A stretch of DNA of 64,000 bases from the NCBI GenBank assembly GCA_905221605.1, contig CAJNDS010002691.1, positions 1-64,000 on the forward strand. Direction: 5' to 3'. Position 1 is the stretch's first letter, and each line of letters starts with the position of its first letter. This document shows positions 45,201 through 57,200 of the stretch, piece by piece. A program made the position numbers and the translations under genes. The notes below the pieces were generated by a model, which saw nothing but the letters and a program-made list of their open reading frames with translations, was not told the origin of the DNA and did no database searches. This stretch comes from Symbiodinium natans. Taxonomy: Eukaryota > Sar > Dinophyceae > Suessiales > Symbiodiniaceae.

Positions 45201-48200
45201 CCAATAATTTGGATACTTGGACTGGCAGCAACTGCTAGAAGTGCAAAAAAAACACCGGTTTCAATCGGCTCTCTTTCGGGGGCGCTTAATGATCTTGCCA
45301 ATGAGAGAGAGACAACGGACAAGACCGAAAGTGAAAAGACGAGGTATAGGAAGTGTCAGGGGAAGTCAGGGAAGCCGCAGAAACAGCCAAACAAAATCAG
45401 GTCTTGGAGTCGTGCCTTAGCAGTCAGCTCCTGCGGCCTCTCCCGCAGTGCAATGTCCAGTGACCCGCCGGAAAGCAGCCTGACTGGTCAATATGTAGAT
45501 ATGTATGTGTATGTATGTAGGTATGTAGGTATGTATGTATGTACATATATACGCACAGACGTATATATGTATATATGTATATACGCACCTATGTATGTAT
45601 GTATGCATGTATGCATGTATGCATGCATGCATGTGTGAGCAGGTCAAAGCATGCATGGAGTGCTTGCTTAGTGCTAGTGCAGCTTGTTGTTTTCCTTTGC
45701 ATGTGTAGTTTTGCAATTCGTAACAATGCCAATGTTTTGGCTCAAGTACCGAGCTTGTGCCTTTGAGCACGGTAGAGTCGTACAGTAGCTCTTAGGTTGC
45801 TGTGCGGTCCGACCGGACGCACTCAGGCGTAGCTGCACAAGTGCTTGGACTCGCGAAGTCGTAAAACAGCGTGACCGGGCTGTGATTGCATTGGCTTAGT
45901 GCAAGTCCAGTGCTGGTCGACTTCACAATTGGGGGCTGTTCTGGGAAACGTACAGCTCTTGTGCCTACGGCCCGAGTGGGCAAGCATTGCTTTGCTTGTC
46001 TGTCGCGGTCCGTGACCTGGACGCGTGGACTGTGTGCCACGCTTGCGGCCTGTTAACCAAGGCGCGGCGCTTCGTGTGCCACGCCTGCGGCCTGCTAACC
46101 AAGGCGCGGCGATGTCCGCAGAGGTTGCAGGTCAGGCCGAGGGCGTCACCCTCCTCGAAGCGATCGAGGGTGGTGACGTTCCCTATCCCGAGCGGATGGG
46201 CTACGTCGCTTGGCTTAAGTGGCCTAGGGAGACTGGCAGCCGTCCACTGTCCAAGCGGGATGGGGTCAGCACTACGCCAGAGCAAGAGGCGGCTCTTTGG
46301 CGAAAAGTCATGAAGTTCCTCCATGACGCCGAAGAGGAGGACGAAGATGAAGAAGAAGAAGAAGAGGACTCCGAGCTAGTCCCTGAGGCCTCGGGCGCTG
46401 GAGGCGACAGTCCGCCGCGGGTGGACGTCAGCGCCGCGGCTAGGGAGCTGGCCATGGCCCCTACCGGTGCTGCCTATGTCCCTGCTACGGCACCAGGGTC
46501 CCGCCCGGCGGGACCGTCCGGTCCGCCGTCGACAGCAGGTTCAGTGCCAGGCACCGCAGAGGGCTTGCAGGCGGAGCTGCGCGCGATTTTCCGTCCAGAC
46601 CAAGAACCGGTCGCGGACTACTTGACGCGCGTTTCGCGGATTGTCCTCGCGCTGAAAGCGCATGGAGTCACGGTGAGCTCCCGTGACCTTGACGCCTTAA
46701 GCACCAAAGCCACCCTCCTTGCGGATGAGTTCTCCAAGATAGGCGGGGACTGGCATCCTACGAAGATGGTCCGTCGGCTGCGGACCAGGTTCTCGGTCGC
46801 GGCTTTGCGCGGTGGCGAGGACCCCGAAGACGCAGAGGAGATTCAGCGCGAAATCCAATGCATCGGGGAGCTTATCCTCGCGTTAGGGGGAAAAGAAAGC
46901 TCGAGCCAAGAGAAGGTTTGGAGCTCCCCGTCCGATGTGCCAGTTGAAGCCGTGGGGCCGCGTTCCCCAGGGCTCCCACAGCCTGCGACTGCAAGTGGGT
47001 TGGGGGAAGGACTGGACCGTGGAGGTTTGCACACTGCTGAGGCAGCAGGTGGTCCTTCCGCGGCCCGTGTCCTGGGCGCGACGGACGGCGATTCCCCTTT
47101 GCGCGCAAAGCTTGCTGCTCTAGAGATGGAGATAGAAGCCCTGAAGCGAGGTTCAGACGGCGGAGGTTCGCAGACCGGGTCCCAACACCCGGCGGGCGAT
47201 CTCGCCGCCGCACTCGCCGCCCAAACTGAGGCGCTGAAAGAAGCCTTAGCGCAGAGGGGCGGGCAAAGCTCCATAACTACGGTCAAAACTGACCTCACGT
47301 GGCCGACGCTGACAGACGACAAGTCGGACGCGCGAGACGTTGTCCTGTTCTACGAGGAGTTCGAGGACGTCTGCGCGCTGGCCAACAACTGTCGCGGTAT
47401 GAGTGCGCGCGAAAAGCTGCTAGCGCTACGCGGGCGCTGCCGCGGCTCTCGCATGAAGACGTACACGAACGCGTACCGCGCAGCGTGGAAGTCGGGAGAG
47501 GTTCTCTCAGATCCACAGGCGGTGTATGACCGCATCAAGAACAAGCACTTGATGTTCGGGGAATCGCGGGAGGAAAGAGAAGTCCGCGTGGATGGTGAGC
47601 ACGCCTCTCTCGCTAAGGGTAAGCTCACAGGCCACCAATTCGAGCCTTTGTTTGAGGCCTCGATCGCGGACCTTGAGGCAGTAGGTCTCGGGAAGACCCC
47701 TCGAGAGTTGTATCTCTCATACCTCCGCAAGATGCCCCCTTATCTCCAAAAGGAGATCCGGAACGACAAAAGGTTGTGGCCTGGCGACCCCAAGGATGGC
47801 GGGTTGCGAGGACCGCAGACTTGGGAGGAGAGCCACAAAGTCGTTCTGGAGTACGAGCAGAGAGAAGCAGCGCACAGGGCTGTTTCCCACTCTGTGTACA
47901 CTGCCACCGGTTCGCAGAGCGCGGACCCGGCGGTCGCGCTGGCTGAGGCTCAGAAGGAGATTAAGAGTCTCAAGGCCGCTGCGAAGGCTGCTGCGAAAGG
48001 AGCAGCTGCCGCGGCCAAAGCTGGCGCGGACCAGACGTATGCTGCTACGTCGAAGGGAGCTGGCAAAGGAGCGGACAAGAAGATCTGCTTCCACTTTCGC
48101 GATCATGGGAATTGCCCGAAAGGGGATGCCTGCCCGTACAGCCACGACAAGGAGCTTCGCAGAAAAGCTCTCGCGGCCAAGAAGGGTGACCAAACCTTTG

Positions 48201-51200
48201 CCACTGCGAAAGGTAAAGGCAAAGGGAAGGGAGGTGGCAAAGCAAAAGCCAACGCAAAGCCTAAGGCTGCGGCCAAAGGCGCGGCAAAGCCACCAGGCAC
48301 TGTTTGCCCCTTTTTCTCCAAGAATGGGTCGTGCAAGAAAGGAGCCAGCTGCGACATGGTCCACAACCTGACGACATCAGGAGGGACGCCGGCCTTGCCT
48401 GCCAACTGGGCCCCGCCCTCCGGTGCTTCCATGTCTAACCCCTTCGCCGCGTTCAGTGTCCAGATAGGCAGCTCAGGCGTCCAGGCAGGCGTCTTAGGAG
48501 CCGCAGGACACGCCGCGGTGCAGCAGCGCGCGCTTCCGTTAAGCAAGGGCGGGCGGGACAAGTTCGCCACCTTGGACGATCTGCCGAAGGACTGGTGGAA
48601 CCTGGCAGACAACGAGCCAGGAGGCTACCAGTACAGAACGGTGGTCCAGGTCCTCGACCGCAAGGTCGAGTGCATGCTTGACGGTTGCGCCGGTGCAAAC
48701 CACGTGACTGAGGAACTCGTGGTAGGCATGATGAACCGGGCTGCGGAGCTAGGGATCAGCACGGAGGATCCTAGCTTCCCGGTCGTGAGACTTGAGAAGT
48801 GGGTCCACCCGAATATGTGCATGGCATAGCTTCGGGAGCCCCGGTTCCTCTGAAGGGGGCAGCAGTCCTGCGCGTCACGCTGCTGGAAGGCAAAACGGCG
48901 GACGACTGTCGCCCCAACACGGAGATTTTCGTGCGATGCAAAATCGCTGCCAGAGGGACGTCCGATTGGCACGGGCTTATCCTTGGCGGCAGAGCGTTGG
49001 ACTGCGCCGGAAGGATGGGCTTGGGATTCAGGCCGGGTCCCGACTTTCACGTCCTCGACACGCTGGGAATCAGGATGCCCAGGTGTGAGGACCACAGTAG
49101 GACTCGGAAGGACAGGGCCTATGCCTTTGAAGCGCGGTTGTCGAGCCTGGACGACGCGTCATGCACCGAGCCTGGGGGCGGAAGTCGTGAGCTCCTCCGC
49201 TACGACGGGGAAGAGCCGCTCGAGCTCTCGCCAGGCGATGGGGTGCTGGCGCCGGTCGTGCGGGAGTCGGGAGTCTCCGCAGAGGGATCCCTGTCCGAGG
49301 TCGTGCTTCCGGTTGAGTGTGGGGTTGAGGCTGTGCCAGGTCTCTGGCCCACAGGAGAGGGTAAAGGGTTTGTTTTGCTTGCAGCCCAAGAGTGTGACCA
49401 CTCTCTCCAGCCGGGCGAGGTTGTGGCGGAAGTGCGTTCCGGCCTCGTCAGCACCGCGGCCTGTGGTTGTGGCGCGATTGAGACGGTGTTCGAGTCAGAG
49501 CCGTCTCCGCAAGCATGTGCGGATTGTGGGGTCGCCGTTGCATCGGTTGACCATGACCCGTGCTTTGCTTGCGGGTCCAGGGCCGCGGCAAGAAGCTTCC
49601 AAGGTTGTTCCTCGTGTGCGCGGTCCTTTGGGCGGCTGCGTACCGGCGCCAGGATCGGTGTGCTATCGGTCCTTGCTGCGGTGACCGTTCTCGCTTCGGT
49701 GTGGGGCGGGAGCGGCCCGGTTGGGCGCCCTGTTGAGGAGCCTGGAGTGCTTACTTGCTTGGACCACCTTCCAAGCGTCGACAACTGGTGGGAGGCGCCA
49801 GGCGGTTACGCGTCTGTGTGGGGCAGGCGCCCTGCGCAGAAGGACCTTGGGACCGTGGCGGTCGAGAAGGCGCCTTACGAGACGTGCTTGCTTCAGCGCG
49901 CAGGTGAGGCGTGGCGTCTTTGGGACACGAGGGATTTGCGTGTGGCGGAAAGCGTTGCGTGCAGCGATGAGGTTCCCGTCACCGAACGTCTCGCGGTCTT
50001 TAGGACGCGCAAGGGGCCACGCTGGGCTGGCTGGCGTGAGGGGTCGGCCACGGCTGGAAGAGGCGCAAGTGACGCTGTGCGCCCAGCAGACGCGGTCGAC
50101 ACGGCGCGCTGCCCGAGCTATCATATCGTGGAGAGCTGGGACATCGAGAAGATGATCGAGGAGCCCCCAACGGACTATTATTATGAGCAGCTCGCGGCAG
50201 ACATGCGCGCCCGGCACCCTAAGGCGTGCCCGCACCTCCTCGACCACCTCGTTTCCTTAGAGGGTTTCCTAGACAAGTCTATCTTGTTTGGGTTCTCCTT
50301 TGGGATCAGTAAGGCCGAAGTTTGTGTCTCCAAAGGTAAGCTCCTAGGACACAACATAGGGCGGGACGGGAGTTCGCCTGACGAAGAGCGTTGTCAGGCG
50401 GTGATTGACTTTCCCCCGCTCTGGGAGAAGCTTCACATTCAGCAATTTCTGGGTTGCGCAAATTGGTTGCGCGGCTACCTGCCTGTTGAGTATGGGCACG
50501 CAGCCAAGATTTTAGGGCAGTGGCAGAAGCCAGGCGCCGTCTTTCCTGAAGGCGGGCTGGGCTCAGCCGCCACCGAGGGTTGCAAAGCCTTTAAAGCGAT
50601 TAAGCGCATGATGCAGAACCGCATCAATTTGGCTACTTTCGATGAGGCCTCTGCTGCGGATGGGTCGTGTCCCCTTGAGCAGATCGCGGATGCGTCGGGC
50701 ATCGCGGTAGGGGGCAGCGTCGTGCAGATGACGCGTGACTTGAGTCAGCTCAAAGTGCTTATGACGCACTCAAAGAGCTTGACCCCCGCGCAGCAAAACT
50801 GGCCGCCCTTGATACAGGAGGCGTTCGCCCAGCTCGAGGTAAAGCGGGCGACACGCCGCATGTTTGGCTCTATTCGGACTCTGTGTTGGACAGATCATGC
50901 CAACCTTACCCGAGCGCAAACGTCGGACATCGGAATGGATCCGAAACTCGTCCGGTGGGTTGCGGAAATCCTTATGGATGGGTCCGAGATAAGAAGCCTT
51001 AGCGGTCGCTCAGCGACGCTGGGTGACAGTTTTAGCCGCAATCCCAAGGATCGGGATGCGCTCCTTGCGGCGAGGACGAAAGACCTCGAGGGCCTTTCGG
51101 GCCAACTCCGAGGTTTCGACCTGGACCAGTACCTCGGAGAGGGTACTGAGGGCGACGGACCCGTGCCCTGGGCGGTCGGCAACGACGCCGTCCCAGAGCC

Positions 51201-54200
51201 TGCGGGCCGTGTCCAGGCCGCGGCTGTGCCGATGTGTGTCGTCGCAGCCCTTCCGGTGCGCGTCATGGTTGTCTTTGACTACGCGCGTTGGAAAGAGCAG
51301 GACGCAGAGCTGACTGAGATCAGGCGCGTTTTTCAAGCGAGCCTCCCTGGAGTTTCTGTGGCTGTCAGGGGTTGTTGGGGTCCGTTTGAGGATACCGACG
51401 GGCTTGCCTCGCATTTTGATTGCGGGGCCGGCAGGCTCGCAGGGACCAAGAAGATCAAGCGGATCAGGGTCGACTTGCTTACTTCGTGTGCCAAGGTTCT
51501 TAGGGAAGCTTCGGGGTTTCGTCCGCAGTTCCTCGTAGGACTTGGGCAAGGCGGGCTTGTCACAGCCGTCCTTAGGTGGCCTTTGGTTGTTGAGCTCACG
51601 CTCCAAGCAAGGAACCTGCAGCGCAAGGAAGCCAGGGCTGTAGGAGAGGCTTGGGCAGGCATCAAGGCTATCTGGGCGGTGCGACCACGCCTTTGGCGCA
51701 CGCAGCAGGGCCACTTGGAGGTGGCCGAGGCTTGTCCGGAACTCAAGAAGGATTTTCCGGAGCCTCCCCTGCGAGGTTTTGGGATCGTAGGGAAGCAGGC
51801 ATTGGGGGCGGAGGTTCTGCGGTCCTTGAGGCTGGACGCGGTTCGTTCCATTGATGATGCCAGCATTAGAGGGATGCTGGACGAACCGTCAAGACCCCTC
51901 TGGGACCATGAGGGTCTGTGCATCTGCGGCAAGCGGACCTACCTGTTTTCTCGCTGCCCCGCCTGCATCGAAAAAGAGGCAGTCGATACCTCGGTAGAGA
52001 TAGCCGAGCGGGAGGAGCTCGATCCTCCGCTCGAGGGCGACCTTGAGGCCCATGAGGTGGGCCTAGAGGTCAACTCCGTCCTTGCAACTTTGGATAGGAC
52101 AGGAGGATTGGTTAGGGTCAGGTCCTCAACCATCCAGCAATGGGCGGTAGGGTTTAGGACTACGCCCAAGGATGCTCCAGTTCCCACTGCATATGGCATG
52201 CTGAGTGGGAAGATATGGAAGAAGAGCCATTCCATGAAGCTCAGCCTCGGCTCCCAGCACAAGGATCTTTCCAAGTGGGGCGATGTGAAGCCTTACTGGA
52301 CCACATGGGTGGTTAGAGAAGATGGTGCTGTGGTGGCGGGGCATAACTGCTCGCCCCTGAATGTGGTTCAGGGCGACATCGTCGTGCATTGGTCGTCAGT
52401 GGTGAACTGGCACGGTCACAGACATGTCGTGAATGAGCAGTGTGAAGTGCTCTGGAGGTCTGATTGTAAAGAGGTTGCCTTAGACCCCTCCTTCAGCAAA
52501 CTGATAGCCCTTGTGGGTAGGGTTACTCAGGTCATTGGCTGGCGGGCAACCGGAGAAGCAGCTTCGGATCCCCGCAGTTCTACCCCGCAGGCGTCAAGGA
52601 TCCTGGCTCAGTTCTCTTCGTCCAACGAGGGCGTAGAAGGGCATTGGACCGCGGGCGCTGTCAGTCGCGGGAAGAAGGCCAATGAGTGCGAGCTGAAGGG
52701 TAGAGTTTTGGCGTTTATGGGTGAAGAGCACAAGGGCCCTGCAGTGGTTCTAGAGCTCGTTAGCCATAGCCCCATCCTGTGCATTTGGGACCATTCCTCA
52801 ACCAAGGTCAAGGTCGAGTTTAAGGGCGGTGTTCCGTCTTTGAGCCTGGTCGCGGGGGAGGACGAAAATCGTCGCGAACAGCTTGCGGTCGAGGCGAGGG
52901 ACGCGGCGAACATTTCGGAGTTCCGAGTCACGGGGTCCCTTCGTACGGCGTGGTACGAGGGTCAGCGGCGAGATCCCTCATTGGCGGGCTCGATTCGCAG
53001 GCCAGAGCCGCCAATGGTGATATCCGGAGACGGGTTGCTCGAGCGCGAGGTGACCCTCAGGACGGGTCAAACCGTCGTTGTCCCAGTGGTTCCCAACGGG
53101 GCCGCGGGCGCGAATGGGGTGACCTGGCGCCGCGCTTGCTACAACTCAGTCCACTGTGGAGTCCTTGGGGCCCATAGGTCTGCTGAGGTTACCGTCAAGC
53201 TGCTAGAAAGGGCAGTCTGGTGGCCCGACTTAGAGAAAGATGTGCGGACCTGGGTCGCCAAGTGTCTCGCTTGCATTAAAGGCCGCTCTCGACCGACGAA
53301 GGTTGAAGCTCGTGCGGTCAAATGTGGCGCCGAGACATGCTGGCAGGAAGTCAGCGTGGACTGTGAAGGTCCGAACCGAGAGGACAGGGAGGGGCATAGG
53401 TACTCGCTTACGTACTTCGATTGCCTCAGTCATGCTGTCCTCCTCGAGCCGATGAGGTCTCTGACTCATGCTGAAGTCAGGAGGGCGTTCGTGCGCTGTG
53501 TGCTTCGCAGCAGGACGATCCCGAGCCTCATCAGGTCGGATAGAGGGCCAGAGTTCAAGAATGCGCTCATGGCAGAACTCAGCGCTATGCTTGGGACCGA
53601 GTGGCGGTTCAGCGCGCCCTTGAGGCCTTGTGAGTTGGGCGCAAACGAGCGAGTCCACCAAGAAGTTCAAAAGGTGCTGGGGGCGGTCGTCAGGCAAGTC
53701 GGCGCCTCCCTTTCCGAAGCTTGGTCGGATGGCTCGTGGTGGCGGAGTACGTCATAGATAACACTCCGGGACCCCACGGGTATACCCCGAGGGACCTAGA
53801 GCGGAGCTGGTCGCTCGCTCTACCACTTGAAAAGGACGTCCTGCGAGACGCCTTGCAGTTCGAACCCATCTCTGATTGGGCTCGGAGCCAGTTTAAGCAG
53901 TTCTCGGAACTAGCTGCTGCGGTCCGAGAGCACTGGACGCGGTCTTCAGAAGCGCGGGCGAAACTTGCAAATCGCCATAGGCGCACTGTGGACCTTAAGC
54001 CAGGAGACCGAGTGGTCTGGAACGCTCCGAGGGCCCGTTCAGAGGGGGCGGGGCGTGTGCCTTGGAAACCGGGTCTGACCGGCCCCTGGCGCGTGTTGGA
54101 AGTCAAGGGCCACAGGCTCACTTTGGAGCCCGTGTCGATGGAGTCGGGGGGTACTTCTTCCGCCCGGCGCGGCCCGATGGAGGCGCACGCAGAAGACTGC

Positions 54201-57200
54201 ATTCTTGTCCCTGTGGATGCAGATGGCGCGGAATCCCGTGAGCCGGTCGTCTTTGAGGACGATGGAACCGGCGGGGACGACTTGTCTCGCCCCAGCTTAG
54301 GGCAGCAGGTTCAAGGCGACGCCAAGCAGGTGGAGTTCACGCTGACCAGGCGCGGGAGGGACTTCGTCCTCCGCCTTGGCGACCGCATCGCCTATCGGGG
54401 TGTAGGTGGAGGCCCGAAGGTGTGCAGGTTAGGACGGGTTACGCAGGTGGATGCGGCCCGTGCGCAGGTCGGCGTCCACCGCTATCTCCCCGACGCCAGC
54501 GGGGTTCGCGTCAAATGGCGGCTTGCATTTATCGCCGAGGACGGAGCGCTCACGCTTTCAGAAGGGACCCGTCCGGCCCACGAAGCGGTTTCCGTTAAGG
54601 AAATCATTTCCAAGATCGACCTAAACCGCGACGGGGAAAGTTGGACAAGGGAGCGTATTCGTTGCAGGACAGGACGCTCGAGCGAGCGTCTCGCGCCGGC
54701 ACGAGTGTGCTCTCGATCCGAGAGGCCCTCGCGGACCTCTTGGTCGCGGAACCCCGCGTGTTGCAGCCTAGGGCTTCCCCAGAGTCGGGTGCTGTCGAGA
54801 GTTGGTTCCGGCAGTATTTCCTTGGAGGGGTTGTCGATGTCTTAGAGGTTGCTTGGGGTGACGCGGTCGTTTCCGACGCGGCTAGGAGGCACGGGTACAG
54901 GGTTGTCCCAGCTTTTGTGCAAGGCAAGCAGGCCTACGGGATCACCTGGAACCTGGCCGCAGAAGGGCACTTAGAGGCAATTGGCGGCGCGGTTCTGCGC
55001 GCAGAGCCGAAGGTGCTCGTGATTGGGCTTGAGGGCAAGAATGTGCCCCGAGCTTTCCTTCAGCTAGTCGTCCGGTGTGCGCAGGAACGCACGCGCGCGG
55101 GCGCCCACGTCGCGCTGCATTTGCAGGCACAAAAGGGCGAGTGGGAACCCTGGCGGCTAGAGGAGTGGGGCGCTTTGTTTGGGACGCTCGCAGAGCCACG
55201 CTGGCCTTGGGCTTTCGTGCGGGCTGACATATGCCAGTTCGCGCGGGCCACTGGCCGCGACCACCTCGTTGAGAGCGGGGCCCTGTGGCTCGCCGATTTC
55301 AGCTTGGAATCGGTTGGTTTGAGGTGTGGTAGGCCGGATGCGTTAGGCGCAGTGCAGCACAAGCACGTTGGGCGCGCGCAGGCCGACTACAACCTCATAG
55401 GGGCGGCTTTCTGCGCATCACTCCAGGACCTTGGTCTGAGGGGCGCAGAAGAGCTGTGCACCGCTGCAGTTGAAAGCTTTCCAGCCACTGCGGGCGCGGA
55501 TAGCGCCGCGGCTGCACCACAGCCCTCTCCAGTTGTTCCTTTCCCGGACGTGCGCTCGGGCGAGGACCTCACGCCAGCAGAGCGTGCGGAGCTGGATAAG
55601 GAGGTGGATAAGTACGCCGCTGAGAAGGAAGCGTTTTGGCGAACCAAGGCGGACGCCAAGGACTGGGATTCCGTCCGGGCTGACCTTGAGGTCTATGCTC
55701 TTGCGGGCGAGAAGGTCGCGGAGGATCCTAGGCGCACCGAGGCCTATAGAGACCTCGTATGGTCGGGTTTGAAGATCGAGCCTGGACCAACCAGACCAGG
55801 GCTGACCGATGCTGACATCGCAGCCGTCAGGGAGGTCATACGGCGAAAGGCCGCTGGGTTCTGGGTGGAGGACACCACCAGGACCACGGTCAGGAAGTTC
55901 GCCCATGACTGCATCCCCACCGGGCCGCCGGTCTCGTCCCAGCCTCACAGTCTGAGGGGCGAGTCCGCGCAATGGGTCGACGACAAGCTTGAAGAAGAAT
56001 GCAAGCGGGGTCAGTTGATCCGCGGCAGCTCGGCTTGGGGATCTGCGCCGTTTCCGACCAAGGAAATGCCCAGCTACAAGCGGCACAGGAAGCGACGCTT
56101 GGTGGTCGACTACCGCCGTGTGAATGCCCGAATTAAGCGCTCCACGTACTATTGTCGGCGGGGTAGCGATGTGCTCGCCGCTGCAGTAGGTTCGGTTTGG
56201 TATACCTTCGTGGATGCGGTTAGTGGGTTTAATCAAATTAGGAACACCAAGCGTGCTCGCGAGGTGTTGGCCATTGTGGCAAGATCAGGGAAGTATCTCC
56301 CTGTCGGCCTCACCTTTGGCCCGATTAACGGCCCGGATGATTTCAACTTTGTGGTTGATAGGGCCTATGCCCCCGGCAGAGGTAGGCGCCTTAAGTATAC
56401 TAAGGAGTGGATAGCCTACGTGGATGATCTTACCGTTAGGACGGGTAGGGTCATTGATGGGCGGTTTTTCACTGACGCCCAAGCCGAGGGGGCGGTGCGC
56501 GAAGCGTGCGCCAAGGGAGTAGTCGCGGCTCCGCAGAGCGCGTCGTCTGCTCTTGAAGCCTTAGGCGTTCGCGGTGCGCACGACGCCAAGCGCGCGAACC
56601 ATGACGCTGCGCGCTCAGACCAGAATCACCCCACGCGCGTTCTGATGCTCAGGATGTTGGGGCTGTTCGGGTGTTTCTGTGTCCAGGGCGGGTGTTTTTG
56701 GGGCGGGCCGTTTCCCAGGTCGCCGGTCTGCGGGCAGAAGGATTTTTCGTCGTTCGTCGCGTGCAGCTTCGTTCGTCTGTCTAGCAGCCAGTTTCTTGCA
56801 AGCAGGCCTAGAGGTTCGGTCCAAGGTCGAAGCAGAAGCCGTAAAAGCCTTAGAGCCCAGACCTTAAGGAAACTCCCCAAACCCCCGCCGCAGCGGTTCA
56901 AGTGTGTTGTAGAGCCTAGGGTAGGTAGTCCCTCCCCGCGTTCGTGCCTGTGCACTGCGCCCCGCTGCGGGTCGCGACCAGACCGCGCGGGAGCGACCAA
57001 TCGGTCGCCCGGACCTTCGTGGTCAACCACAAGGCCCCGCTGCGGGCCGTGCCCTGGCCGCGCGGGAGCGGCTGCCTACCACTACTGCACACCGGCCCCT
57101 TGTAGCGGGCCGTGTCCTGGCCGCTCAAGGGCGCGTCAGGTTTTCCTCGCCCGTCGGAGGTCCAGCAAAGCCGCGGGCCTCAGTGCCGCGATGGGTGGAG

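Noticed and set aside
53708-53714. CCCTTTC as a -1 slippery heptamer at the integrase junction
   Set aside because: The heptamer is not in the phase required for the upstream reading frame.
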